Of a stretch of 45,596 nucleotides of DNA, positions 7,305-16,473 are shown piece after piece. Below the pieces are notes generated by a model. That model had not been told where the DNA came from. It ran no database searches and worked only from the letters and a program-made list of their open reading frames with translations. How positions within the stretch are numbered: position 1 is the stretch's first letter; every line of letters starts with the position of its first letter. The translations under genes and the position numbers were made by a program. The stretch lies in contig JAFSMU010000015.1 of NCBI GenBank assembly GCA_017447775.1, positions 1-45,596 on the forward strand, in the 5' to 3' direction. Origin of the DNA: Clostridia bacterium. Lineage in GTDB: Bacteria; Bacillota; Clostridia; Oscillospirales; CAG-272.

Positions 7305-8969
7305 ATGCAAAAGTGGCGAAAGGCGAAGGGCTTTATCATTGTCGCGGCGATAGTCGCGCTTGCGGTTATATGCCACAGCGTTTCGCGGCGTACCGACAAC
7401 GGTATGCTTGGCAGTGTTCTCGACTTTACGCGTACCTTCCTTTACGTCGGGTTGTTTTCGTCGTGGGGATTTTCCGTTTCGCGGCGCGTGATACAAAAGC
7501 GGACAAAGTCGTATCTTATCGCCGTTTCGGCGCTGATGGTGTTCTGGCTTTCACTGCGCGAGTTCAAGTTCAGATTTGTAACGGACACCGCGGTGATAAG
7601 GTATATGTGGTATGCGTACTACATCCCCATTTTGCTGATACCGCTGATTGCCCTGCTCGTTTCGATATATACGGGCAGAGGCGACGACTTCAAGCCGACA
7701 AAGACTGTCGCCGCGCTTTTTGCCGTGACCATCGCTTTTATTTTTGCGGTGCTTTCAAACGACGCGCACCGCCTTGTTTTCTCCTTCCCCGCCGACGCTC
7801 CGGAATGGAGCGAGTACGTCGATTATTCATACGGGCCGCTATACGTTGCGCTGACGCTGTGGGGGATAGCCTGCTGTGTCGCCGCGATATTCATAATGAC
7901 GCTTAAATCGAGAGTGCCGAAAACGCGGCGCTTCATCTGGCTGCCGCTCGTTCCGTTTGCGGCGGCGATAGTTTACATAATCCTGTACACGCTCCGCGCG
8001 CCCTCCTCGATCATGGCGGAGATCGACGACCTTGCCGTGTTCTACTGCCTTGTGTTCAAGTGGTTTTTCGAGAGCTGCATCGGGTGCGGACTTATTCAGT
8101 CGAACACGCGGTACAACGACCTGTTCGGCTCATCCGGCGACCTTTCGGTAAAAATAACCGACAAAGACTACAACGTCAGATTCGACGCCGACAGCGCAGT
8201 CCCAATACCGAAAGAGCTTATGATAAGCGCGCAAAACGGCCCCGTTGAAAACGACGGAAAGCTTATACGCAATATGCCGATAAACGGCGGGCACGTTGTA
8301 TGGTCGGAGGACATTTCGGAGCTTATCGAGCTTAAAGAAACGCTGAAATTCCGACGCGACGAGCTGAACGAAAGAAACGCCTTTCTCAAATACGAGTACG
8401 AAAAGGAAAAGCAGCACAAAACGGTTCTCGAACAAAACCGCCTTTACGACCTTATGGAGAAAAAGACGCACGCAAAGCTCGAAAAGATAGACAAGCTGAT
8501 CGACAAATACGAAATGGCGGACGACGACGAAAAAAAGCGGCGGATACTGTCGTTTATCGTCGTCTTGGGCAGTTACATCAAGCGGCAGAAAGATTTTGTT
8601 TTGACGCTCGATTCGTCGCCGACAATGGAAGAATCAAAACTGTCGGGGGCGCTTGCCGAGTCGTTCAGGTCGCTTTCCCTGCTCGGAATTTCGGGCGGCG
8701 CGATCGTTTTAACAAAAGGACAGACGTGCGACGGCAGGCTTTTGTCGCTTGCATACGATTTTTTTGAGGACGTGACCGAAACGGTCTACGCCGACGCGCG
8801 ATATATCAACGTCAGCGTATGCGAAACGCTCGGCAAGCTCCGCGCCGTTGTCCGTACCGACTTTGAGGGCGATTTTTCGGATGTCGGCGCAAAATACCCG
8901 CAGGCAAGCGTTGTTGCCGAGGACGGAACGACGCTCATCCTTCCGCTTGAATGGAGGGATGACTTATGA
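7305..8969 (+). CDS. 7TM sensor protein with degenerate kinase domain
   Basis: A 554-residue membrane protein. Seven hydrophobic segments fill residues 1 to about 270 and fit the histidine-kinase N-terminal 7TM type (VLSNDAHRLVFSF, YSYGPLYVALTLWG). A short PAS-like region and a coiled coil (about 345-400) follow. The C-terminal about 130 residues align in outline with a HATPase fold, but the N-box Asn is missing (FFEDVTETVYADARYINVSV) and no phospho-acceptor His motif or GxG boxes are evident, so it is probably not a kinase itself. The start at 7305 is used because an AAAGGGGGG ribosome site lies just upstream and the ATG at 7260 overlaps the -10 box. The stop overlaps the next gene (ATGA). 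It probably passes a signal to the active kinase at 8966. Confidence 0.82.
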   Translation: MQKWRKAKGFIIVAAIVALAVICHSVSRRTDNGMLGSVLDFTRTFLYVGLFSSWGFSVSRRVIQKRTKSYLIAVSALMVFWLSLREFKFRFVTDTAVIRYMWYAYYIPILLIPLIALLVSIYTGRGDDFKPTKTVAALFAVTIAFIFAVLSNDAHRLVFSFPADAPEWSEYVDYSYGPLYVALTLWGIACCVAAIFIMTLKSRVPKTRRFIWLPLVPFAAAIVYIILYTLRAPSSIMAEIDDLAVFYCLVFKWFFESCIGCGLIQSNTRYNDLFGSSGDLSVKITDKDYNVRFDADSAVPIPKELMISAQNGPVENDGKLIRNMPINGGHVVWSEDISELIELKETLKFRRDELNERNAFLKYEYEKEKQHKTVLEQNRLYDLMEKKTHAKLEKIDKLIDKYEMADDDEKKRRILSFIVVLGSYIKRQKDFVLTLDSSPTMEESKLSGALAESFRSLSLLGISGGAIVLTKGQTCDGRLLSLAYDFFEDVTETVYADARYINVSVCETLGKLRAVVRTDFEGDFSDVGAKYPQASVVAEDGTTLILPLEWRDDL

Positions 8970-10231
8970 GAGCGATCTGCAATATCGTGCCGTGGGCGCG
9001 GCTTCTTTTGCTCGGTTCTGTTTTTTTGGCGGCGATGTGCGCGCTTGTTTTGTGCATCTTCAAGTACAACAGCCGCGGCAAAGCGAGATACGTTGCGCCG
9101 TGGGGTGCGGCGTTCTTTGCGCTTGTTGTCGTTCTTGTCGTTTCTATGCCGCAAAGCGCAGGCGACAAAACGTTTTTCGGCGCTGTGCCGTGGATATTCT
9201 ATCCCGTCGTTTCGGGCGCCGTCATATCATTCGGCATTGCCGACGCGGCGGCGGAAAGGAAACGGATGCTCTTACGCCTGTCGCCGGACTCGATCAAAGA
9301 AGCGTTTGATAATCTAAACTGCGGCATACTTTTCTCCGACGCGACGGGCAAAATAATACTGATAAACCACCAAATGAACACGATTACCTCCCCGCTTATC
9401 GGGAGCTATCCGCAAACGCTGTCTGATATACTCGACGCGCTCAGCCGAGCGCGCGACGGCGGCGTACTTATCGACGTCGGGCAGGTAGAGGGGCTTTATC
9501 GCTTCCCCGACGGCAAGGTCAGGCAGATAAAAACGGTGCCTGTGCGCGCCGAGGGACTTTCGGGTTTTTTTCGCACCACCGTTCACGACGTAACGGAGAT
9601 TTATTCCGTCAGCGAAAAGCTGAAAGAGGAAAACGAGGCGCTGTCAGTAACGAATGAAAAGCTGAAAGCCATGTACGAGCGTCTTTCCGAGCGCATACGC
9701 GAGGAGGAAACGCTGAAGCTGAAAATGCGCGTCCACAACGACATCGGAGCAAGCCTTATCGCCATATCCGAGCTTATCAAAGGCGGCGATAACGCCGATA
9801 TGCAGACGCAGATAGCCGTTCTCAGAAACGCGGCGAGTTATCTCAAAAGCGACGCCTCCCTTATCGGCGAGGACTTCGATGACGTCCGCAAAATAGCCGA
9901 AAAAATGAACGTGACGCTCGCCGTTGACGGCGCGCTCCCACGCTTTGAAAAGGCGCGGCGGCTCGTCGCGCTGGCGGCGCGCGAGTGCGTTACAAATTGC
10001 GTAAATCACGCAAAAGGGACGCGTGTTTTACTGAATATCACACGCGACGGCGACTGTGTGACGGCGACGTTTACAAACGACGGCGAAAAGCCCGTCGGCA
10101 AAATAATCGAGGGCGGCGGCCTTTCAGCGCTGAGGCGGCGAGTCGAGGACGGCGGCGGAAAAATGAGCGTTGAATCAGACCCTGCGTTCTCGCTTTCACT
10201 GAATATTCCCGACAAGGAGGAAACGACATGA
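8966..10231 (+). CDS. NarL-family sensor histidine kinase
   Basis: A 421-residue kinase with three transmembrane segments in residues 1 to about 95, a PAS-like domain (about 110-215, LNCGILFSDATGKIILINHQM) and a coiled-coil linker. A HisKA_3-type dimerisation helix carries the His in MRVHNDIGASL, and a small HATPase domain carries the N box ECVTNCVNHAKG and GGGLSALRRRVE. These mark it as the catalytically competent kinase of this operon. It is coupled by ATGA overlaps to the degenerate sensor before it and the response regulator after it. The three genes form one transcription unit from the promoter at 7232-7260. The signal is unknown. Confidence 0.88.
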   Translation: MRAICNIVPWARLLLLGSVFLAAMCALVLCIFKYNSRGKARYVAPWGAAFFALVVVLVVSMPQSAGDKTFFGAVPWIFYPVVSGAVISFGIADAAAERKRMLLRLSPDSIKEAFDNLNCGILFSDATGKIILINHQMNTITSPLIGSYPQTLSDILDALSRARDGGVLIDVGQVEGLYRFPDGKVRQIKTVPVRAEGLSGFFRTTVHDVTEIYSVSEKLKEENEALSVTNEKLKAMYERLSERIREEETLKLKMRVHNDIGASLIAISELIKGGDNADMQTQIAVLRNAASYLKSDASLIGEDFDDVRKIAEKMNVTLAVDGALPRFEKARRLVALAARECVTNCVNHAKGTRVLLNITRDGDCVTATFTNDGEKPVGKIIEGGGLSALRRRVEDGGGKMSVESDPAFSLSLNIPDKEETT

Positions 10232-10857
10232 TAAAAACCATCGTTGCGGAAGACAACATCTATATGCAGAATCACCTTTCCGGCATGATCGCATCGGAGC
10301 CTGATTTTGAGCTTGTGCTTTCGTGCCGCGACGCTCTCGAAGCTGAACGCGCGTGCGACGCCGGGAGCGTCGACCTTGTTCTGATGGACGTTCAGACATC
10401 TCACAACCACTCCGGTCTTGCGGCCGGGGAACGCATCAGAAAAAAGCACAAAAACACAAAAATCGTCGTCGTCACTTCTCTTATCGATCCCGACGTTCTG
10501 TCAAAGGCAAAGGCCGGGGCGGCGGACAGCTTATGGTACAAAGATCACGGAAGCGACGATCTTATGGCGGTGATACGGCGCACACTCGGCGGCGAGCGCG
10601 TTTTCCCCGACGTTTCACCCACAGTCGAGATAAAGGATATGCTCTCGTCCGACATTTCCCCGCGCCAAATGGAGATACTCCGCCGCTTTGTCAAGGGGAT
10701 GACTTACGAGGAGATCGGCGCCGAGCTTGGCATAACAAAAAACGGCGTCAGGTGGAATCTCGATCAGATCGTAGAAAAAGGCGGTTTTGAAAACAAGCAC
10801 GAGCTTCTTGCCGCCGTCATCGAAAACAAACTTATCGTAACCACGCTTGAAAACTGA
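10228..10857 (+). CDS. LuxR/NarL-type response regulator
   Basis: A 209-residue regulator. The receiver domain (about 1-120) has the acidic pocket in VAEDN, phospho-acceptor Asp in VLMDVQ, Thr in VVTSLI and Lys in WYKDHG. The C-terminal domain (about 145-200) is a LuxR-type helix-turn-helix (ISPRQMEILRRFVKGMTYEEIGAELGITKNGVRWNLDQI). It is the output of the kinase at 8966, with which it overlaps by ATGA. Natural candidate targets are the dyads TCACT-N7-GTGAC ahead of 6345, 7305 and 10962, because two of them border this very operon; that link is inferred. Confidence 0.9.
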   Translation: MIKTIVAEDNIYMQNHLSGMIASEPDFELVLSCRDALEAERACDAGSVDLVLMDVQTSHNHSGLAAGERIRKKHKNTKIVVVTSLIDPDVLSKAKAGAADSLWYKDHGSDDLMAVIRRTLGGERVFPDVSPTVEIKDMLSSDISPRQMEILRRFVKGMTYEEIGAELGITKNGVRWNLDQIVEKGGFENKHELLAAVIENKLIVTTLEN

Positions 10858-10867
10858 CATTAAAATG

Positions 10868-10918
10868 AAAAGTTACTGGCACTTGTGTCAGTGACTTTTT
10901 TTATTTTTGATATATAAT
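10868..10918 (+). promoter_or_regulatory. Terminator plus operator/promoter of surface protein gene
   Basis: AAAAGTTACTG (10868-10878), a 10-base loop and CAGTGACTTTT (10889-10899) form an 11-pair stem with one wobble, followed by more T: an intrinsic terminator for the response regulator. GTGACT (10891-10896) is 16 bases ahead of TATAAT (10913-10918), giving the promoter of the gene at 10962. The 21 bases from 10875 match those from 6269 at 20 positions, including the loop, which a terminator alone would not require. Confidence 0.65.
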
Positions 10919-10961
10919 AATATACGGGTAAATATTTAACTTTGAAAAAACGGAGGAAAAA

Positions 10962-13900
10962 ATGAAAAAAAGACTTTTTTCAATGCTTTTGGCGCTTGTG
11001 ATGGTATTTTTGATGATACCCGTCTTTGCGGCTCCCGCGGCGGCGGCAGCAAGCGTTACGGTCGATACGGCCGAGAAGCTGCGTCAGGCGCTGATGCAGG
11101 ACGGTGATATGAATATCATCCTCACAAAAGACATCACGGGGTATAAGCTCCCAAGCGACTTTAAGTGGGGCGGATACGACGAAGAGCGCGACCGTCTTTT
11201 CTGGGCGACCGTCGGCAAAGGCACGAAAAACCTCATGCTTCAAGGGCATGACGTCAACATCGACGACGACTTCGTGACGACTGCAAAATATCAGAAAGTA
11301 AAGCGATATAATACCGAAACGGGAATAGAATATGAGGTAAATACGCTCATAAAGGGGCTTTACGTTCAGAATGCGGCTCTCCTTCGCATCTCGTCGGGCA
11401 CAACGCTCAACATCTACGGCTACGGCGGCGGCATGGCCATGACGGCGCAGATACCGTCGAAAGATCAGATATACGACAACCGCATCGTCATGCAGCGCGA
11501 CGTATTCTTCGTTGACGGAGGCGAGCTTAACGTTGAAGGCGGCACGTATCAGGCGGGAAGAAAAAAAGAAATATTTGTAAGCAACTCCATTGCAAAAGAT
11601 ACAAACTGGGCTACAGAATTTCTGTGGGGCGATTATGTTATCGGGGATAACAAAAATTACAACGGATACGGCGAATATGCGATAAACGGCGTGGCGCTCA
11701 GAATGTACGGCGGCAAAGCGACGATAAACGGCGGCACGTTCAAGGGACACGGATACAGTTACCTCAATTCCGAGGACACCTTCTTTATGAAAGTCTATCG
11801 CAATTCCGTCATTTCGGTTTACGGCGGAGATCTTTCGATACGCGATATAAACGTCATCGGATATTGCGGCTCAAATGTTTTTTACAAGGGAAATTCAGGC
11901 AGTGTCGATATATATGCAGGTGAGTTCTCGACAAAGGCGCCTGATAGATTCCTTTGGCCGAATACAAACACATCCGGCGTTTTCGGCTGGGCAGGTTATC
12001 ATAGCAACTATATGTCAGTCGATGTAAAACCCGGCAGCGTGTCAATCAAGGGAGCTGTTACTCACAACAAAACGAGCACGACGCACTATGACACAAAAAC
12101 AGTTGTACGTCCGGCCGAATCGGGCTTTATGGGCGGAAAGCTGACGTGGAGCGACGGCACGACGGATAACGGCACGTATACGCTCGGCACAAAAAAAGAA
12201 GTCGTATTCACGCCCGGCGAAACGTACTTCCCCGAGGGCGCGCTCAGCGGAGGGCAGTCGGTTGAATACTACTACTCCATAATGGTTCAGAAAAGCGACG
12301 GAAAATGGGTTTCGGTCGGCGATTCGTGGAAGCGCGGCGATCCGACGGACGAGCTTTCCCGTCTTAACGACAACTGGGCGGATGGATACAACTACTCCAT
12401 CTGGATAAAAACGGTTGAATACTGGTCGAGCGAATCGCACTCGTATCAGATAACGACAAAAGCTCCGAAAAGACTGTATTTTACGGTAAACTCCGATAAA
12501 ACGATAACAAACGTAACCGTCGACGGCTTTTCGCCGAGCGCGTCAAGCGTCGGCACAAGCACGCTTACAAGTAATACTCCGGGCGTAAAATCCGTTTCTT
12601 CTCTTTGGTACGAAAACGGCTCGGCGCACGGCGGCACCGTTATTCTTTCAAGCGGCGAATATCAAGCGTGCGTAACGCTTACCGCCGCCGACGGATACGT
12701 CTTTTCAAAAAACACATCTATTTCGATATACGGCGTTACCGGCAAGCCCAACTACATAACGGCAGACGGAAAAACGGTGCAGATAGATTCCCCCGTCATA
12801 AACAAAGCGTGCGATCACTCGGGCGACACAAGCGATTGGGAATACAACACCCAAAGCCACTTCAAGCACTGCTCGGTATGCGGCGAGGTCAGATCATTGG
12901 CGGCACATACGTATTCCGCCGGAACGTCGGTCGGAAATCTGACGACTTACACCTGCACTGTCTGCGGATATGAAAAGACGGAGCAAAACGGCAAAGAGGC
13001 GATAAACGCGCTGCTGCTTGATATGCCGGCGCTTGTCGTTGGCGAAAAGCTGACAACCCCGACTCTTGCCGACGAATTCAGAAGTAAAGCGTCGATAACG
13101 TCATATCAGTGGTATAAGGGCAATGGCACTACGGATAAAGTCGCGGTCGGCTCAGCTCTTGAAAAAGGCTGGTACACAATAGAAGTGACCGCAAAAGCGG
13201 GCAGCGGATATTACTTCAAAAACAACGCGTTCGTCACTCACTCGCACGGCACAAAAGCGGGTGCGACGGTAAGCGACACAACGATCACAGGACTTGTGAA
13301 CGTTTACTGTTCCGAGTCTGCGACGGCTGACATAAAGATACCGTCGCTAACTCCCAACAAGACGCTCGGCGACGTGCTGAGGGGCGTTGTCGTATCGCGC
13401 TCGGGCGTTGAAAACATTAACGTGAACTATTACGTCACATGGGGCGGCGAAAGTTATATCGTAAAACGCTCATTTGACGGCAAATGGTCGGTTTCGGGCA
13501 CGGACGAATCTCTTGATCAAGTCCTTGCAAAGCAGATAGTTCCCAACACGTACTACGAGATCGAAGTTGAGTTCTCACTCGGGAATTATTATGTCGCTCC
13601 CGAAAAAATAACGCTCGATTCAAAGTCGTTCCTTGTCGGGTATACGACAGATTCCAACGACGCATGGGGCAGCGCGAAAGCGACGATAATCTCAGGCACG
13701 GACGAAATAAACATCATCGACATCTACGGCGTCACGGTGCCGACTGTCGGTGGCGTTCCGAATGCGGACTTCTCGCTTTACGCGACCGACAAGATCGAAA
13801 AAGTCAGCTCGTCGTGGGATACAAACGCAAAATTTGAGTGCGGACTCCCCTACACGTTCACGGCAACGGTGAGAGCCGTTACCGGTTACAGATTTGAAAG

Positions 13901-14867
13901 CGGCGCCGTTGCAACGGTGAACGGCACGGCGGCTGAGCTTACGTTTGACGAGGACACCGCAACGATCACATTCAATTTTGAGCCGCTCGATCACAAGTTC
14001 AGCGAGTGGGAAACGATAAAAGAAGCAAGCTGCACCGAGGACGGTCTTGTCCGTCGCGTATGCTCCGTTTGCGGCGAGACGGAAGAGGCTGAAGTTCCCG
14101 CAACGGGACACAGCTTTTACGAGGTAACGGCAACGCCGTCTACCTGTTCGACTCACGGGATCGATTTCCACCTTGAATGCACCGATTGCGACAGACTCTT
14201 CGACCTTGGCGAAAACGAGGTCGAGCAAGACGATCTGATGCTCCCGCTCGATCCCGACGAACACGAGGGTGGCGAGATGCGCGGCGACGAGAACGGCCAC
14301 TACATTCTCTGCGCTTGCGGAGAAAAGCTCGAAGCGGCTCCTCATACATTCGGCGATTGGAGCGTTGAAAAAGAGGCAAAACCCAGCGTTGAAGGTCTGA
14401 GATCGCACGACTGCACCGTTTGCGGATACGTCGAAAGCGAAAAGATAGATGCTCTCCCCGGCGAGCATATTCATTCGTTTGATCTTATATCGCACAACGA
14501 GCTGTACCACTGGCTTGTGTGCGAATGCGGCGAAACGGCGGAAAAACACGCGCACACATACGGCGATGACGACGTATGCACAGTATGCGACTACAAAAAG
14601 ACCGGCGACGAACCCGAAGTCACCGCACTTCCGACGTCCGAGGGCACGTCCGGCACGTCGACGGAGCCTGTAATCCAGCCGAGCGGTTCGTCAAGCACGG
14701 GAACAAGCGAGCCTGAGCCGTCGGGAAGCTCATCGGGGCACGGCGAGACCGACCCCGGCAAGCAAAATGGCGCGCCGATCTGGCTGTGGATACTCATTAT
14801 CATAATCGTGCTCGGCGGCGGCGCGGCGGCGGTTGTGATAATCACAAAGAAAAAACAAGGCAAATAA
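10962..14867 (+). CDS. Large membrane-anchored surface protein with Cys-pair repeats
   Basis: A 1301-residue exported protein. Residues 1 to about 30 are a signal peptide (MKKRLFSMLLALVMVFLMIP, then AAPAAAAA). Residues about 35-380 contain Gly- and Asn-rich strands with repeated GG-x-I-NGGTF patterns typical of a beta-helix (ATINGGTFKGHG, VDGGELNVEGGTYQAG). The middle is strand-rich and Ig-like. CxxCG modules with trailing His appear near 615-675 and again at about 1010-1210 (CSVCGETEE, CTVCGYVES, CTVCDYKK), a pattern seen in many Clostridia surface proteins and possibly metal-binding. A Ser/Thr/Gly linker and one transmembrane helix with a KKKQGK tail close the protein; I see no LPXTG motif. 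CGGAGG precedes the ATG. It is probably an adhesin or carbohydrate-binding protein controlled by the adjacent two-component system. Confidence 0.88.
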   Translation: MKKRLFSMLLALVMVFLMIPVFAAPAAAAASVTVDTAEKLRQALMQDGDMNIILTKDITGYKLPSDFKWGGYDEERDRLFWATVGKGTKNLMLQGHDVNIDDDFVTTAKYQKVKRYNTETGIEYEVNTLIKGLYVQNAALLRISSGTTLNIYGYGGGMAMTAQIPSKDQIYDNRIVMQRDVFFVDGGELNVEGGTYQAGRKKEIFVSNSIAKDTNWATEFLWGDYVIGDNKNYNGYGEYAINGVALRMYGGKATINGGTFKGHGYSYLNSEDTFFMKVYRNSVISVYGGDLSIRDINVIGYCGSNVFYKGNSGSVDIYAGEFSTKAPDRFLWPNTNTSGVFGWAGYHSNYMSVDVKPGSVSIKGAVTHNKTSTTHYDTKTVVRPAESGFMGGKLTWSDGTTDNGTYTLGTKKEVVFTPGETYFPEGALSGGQSVEYYYSIMVQKSDGKWVSVGDSWKRGDPTDELSRLNDNWADGYNYSIWIKTVEYWSSESHSYQITTKAPKRLYFTVNSDKTITNVTVDGFSPSASSVGTSTLTSNTPGVKSVSSLWYENGSAHGGTVILSSGEYQACVTLTAADGYVFSKNTSISIYGVTGKPNYITADGKTVQIDSPVINKACDHSGDTSDWEYNTQSHFKHCSVCGEVRSLAAHTYSAGTSVGNLTTYTCTVCGYEKTEQNGKEAINALLLDMPALVVGEKLTTPTLADEFRSKASITSYQWYKGNGTTDKVAVGSALEKGWYTIEVTAKAGSGYYFKNNAFVTHSHGTKAGATVSDTTITGLVNVYCSESATADIKIPSLTPNKTLGDVLRGVVVSRSGVENINVNYYVTWGGESYIVKRSFDGKWSVSGTDESLDQVLAKQIVPNTYYEIEVEFSLGNYYVAPEKITLDSKSFLVGYTTDSNDAWGSAKATIISGTDEINIIDIYGVTVPTVGGVPNADFSLYATDKIEKVSSSWDTNAKFECGLPYTFTATVRAVTGYRFESGAVATVNGTAAELTFDEDTATITFNFEPLDHKFSEWETIKEASCTEDGLVRRVCSVCGETEEAEVPATGHSFYEVTATPSTCSTHGIDFHLECTDCDRLFDLGENEVEQDDLMLPLDPDEHEGGEMRGDENGHYILCACGEKLEAAPHTFGDWSVEKEAKPSVEGLRSHDCTVCGYVESEKIDALPGEHIHSFDLISHNELYHWLVCECGETAEKHAHTYGDDDVCTVCDYKKTGDEPEVTALPTSEGTSGTSTEPVIQPSGSSSTGTSEPEPSGSSSGHGETDPGKQNGAPIWLWILIIIIVLGGGAAAVVIITKKKQGK

Positions 14868-14881
14868 ATAAAGCAAAAAAT

Positions 14882-14912
14882 ACCCCGAAAGCAACCGCTT
14901 TCGGGGTGTTTT
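14882..14912. terminator. Bidirectional intrinsic terminator
   Basis: A perfect 11-bp stem, ACCCCGAAAGC-aacc-GCTTTCGGGGT, with GTTTTT on the plus side and ATTTTTTGC on the minus side. It serves both the surface gene at 10962 and the converging channel gene at 14922. Confidence 0.93.
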
Positions 14913-14921
14913 TATATTTGA

Positions 14922-15506
14922 TCACTCTGTAACTTGTTTTTTGTTTTTTCTCTCGGTAACGTTGCGCCAAACAATGAGGAAAACCATCGCCGCCATTACC
15001 GATATCATTATTGCGGGAGGATATGCGGCAACGCCGATTATAATGCCGACTACTTTGATCGCAAAGTCGATCAGAATCGAAATTCGGAACATTTTGAGCT
15101 GTCGCCTTATACATTCGTGGTGGCGTCCCAGCAGTTCGACGCTTATTTCATTGCATATCGTTATCAAAAGCACGTCAATGCCGTACAGAAGCTGAGGAAC
15201 GATCTCGCCGATGTTTCTGCCGACGTAAACGACGAGGAACGGTATCATCGATGAGAAAAACAGCATGGCGATATTCGCCCACAGAACGCTTTTGTCGATT
15301 ATATCGACGTTGTGCCAGATGTTATGTATATTTATCCACATGCCGCCAAGCCAGAAAAACGATATCGCATACGCGACGATCTGATAACCAAGCACTTCAA
15401 GGTCGCTCCACTTTGTCCCGCTCGGGATGACGAACTCCAGAACGACGATCGTCATTATGATCGCCATTATCGCGTCAAAAAACGCGACAAATCTGTCTTT
15501 GCTCAT
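14922..15506 (-). CDS. TMEM175-like potassium channel (DUF1211 family)
   Basis: A 194-residue membrane protein with about five to six hydrophobic helices. The first helix carries the family signature RFVAFFDAIMAIIMTIVVLEF, matching the bacterial TMEM175 pattern R-x3-F-x-D-x3-A-I-x3-T-x3-L. In the family this helix lines a potassium-selective pore, so the likely role is plasma-membrane potassium flux. Length is normal for a bacterial member. It is the last gene of a four-gene minus-strand operon, 13 bases after the metallo-beta-lactamase/rubredoxin gene, and ends at the bidirectional terminator. Confidence 0.85.
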   Translation of the reverse strand: MSKDRFVAFFDAIMAIIMTIVVLEFVIPSGTKWSDLEVLGYQIVAYAISFFWLGGMWINIHNIWHNVDIIDKSVLWANIAMLFFSSMIPFLVVYVGRNIGEIVPQLLYGIDVLLITICNEISVELLGRHHECIRRQLKMFRISILIDFAIKVVGIIIGVAAYPPAIMISVMAAMVFLIVWRNVTERKNKKQVTE

Positions 15507-15519
15507 TTATTCCACCCGC

Positions 15520-16461
15520 TCACGCCTTGTTGAATTTTTCTTTCGGCTGTTTGCAGCGCGGGCATTTCCAGTCGTCAGGCAGATCTTCAAACGCAACGCC
15601 GTCGTGCTCGGCGGGGTCGTAGACGTAGCCGCAGATCGAGCAAACGTATTTGCCGCTCGATTCGCCGCCGGAGAAGTCCACCTCGGCAAAAACCGTCGGG
15701 ACGGGGTTATCAAGGTCCATCACGCGCCCGCTTTCAAGGTTTTCATACCCCTGCGGCGTATGCGTTCCGCAATAAACCGTCGGATGACTGCGGACGAACT
15801 CGCGCACGCGGTCAAGCGTCTGTCTTGCCGCCGACTGATCGTCGAAAACTACCGACAGCTTGTTTTCATACAGCGCTTCGTCAACGTACGTTATGTCGCC
15901 GTGAAGCATATAGAACAGACCGCCGTTTTCAACAATGACGATGCTGTTGCCGTTTGTGTGGCCTTTTGCCTTGATAAAATGCACGCCCTCGCTTATAGTC
16001 TGGCTCTCGGGGAAGTTATAGTACGCGCCGTCAGTAAACTTTACGGGAACGATATTTGTGATACCGACAAGCTCGGCCGCCGAAACCTCGTCCTCGTTTA
16101 CGTAAATTTTAGCGGCGGGGAACGATTTAAGCTCGCCCGAATGATCGGCGTGTTTGTGCGTAAGAAGGATTTTAGTTACCTGCTCCGGCTTGTAACCGAG
16201 GGCGGCGAGCGCCTCCATATATGAGCATATATCCTTGCCGGTGAATGCAAGGCTGTTTTCGTCCGGCTTTTCCTCGGGCGTGCCGGCGGGAAGTCCCGTG
16301 TCGACAAGGATGACTTCGCTGCCGGTGTCTATAAGGTAATTTTGAAGGCTGCCGCGATAGCGGACGTTTTTGTCGAATTTGTCCATTCCCTCCTCGCCGC
16401 CGAAAGCAAACGGCTGCGAATAAAACCCGTCTTTTCTGAATTTGACCGCTTTGATTATCAT
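15520..16461 (-). CDS. Metallo-beta-lactamase fold hydrolase fused to rubredoxin
   Basis: A 313-residue protein with two domains. Residues 1 to about 255 are a metallo-beta-lactamase fold with the metal motif THKHADHSG, later His in KGHTNGNS, Asp in HGDITYV and His in CGTHTPQG, resembling lactonase/glyoxalase-type members. The last about 45 residues are a complete rubredoxin with [10 protein letters not shown] and CPRCKQPK, a one-iron electron carrier. It lacks the flavodoxin domain of flavodiiron proteins, so it is not a standard NO/O2 reductase. A ribosome site AAGGGGG precedes the ATG, 13 bases after the glutathione peroxidase stop. Its placement with a peroxidase suggests oxidative or electrophile stress; the substrate is unknown. 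Confidence 0.88.
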   Translation of the reverse strand: MIIKAVKFRKDGFYSQPFAFGGEEGMDKFDKNVRYRGSLQNYLIDTGSEVILVDTGLPAGTPEEKPDENSLAFTGKDICSYMEALAALGYKPEQVTKILLTHKHADHSGELKSFPAAKIYVNEDEVSAAELVGITNIVPVKFTDGAYYNFPESQTISEGVHFIKAKGHTNGNSIVIVENGGLFYMLHGDITYVDEALYENKLSVVFDDQSAARQTLDRVREFVRSHPTVYCGTHTPQGYENLESGRVMDLDNPVPTVFAEVDFSGGESSGKYVCSICGYVYDPAEHDGVAFEDLPDDWKCPRCKQPKEKFNKA

Positions 16462-16473
16462 ATTATTTCCCCC

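Noticed and set aside
13692..14555. A 287-codon minus-strand frame
   Set aside because: It is a shadow of the Cys-pair repeats of the surface protein and has no start signals.
15427..16224. A 265-codon plus-strand frame
   Set aside because: It runs opposite the metallo-beta-lactamase/rubredoxin gene, whose metal motifs are unambiguous.
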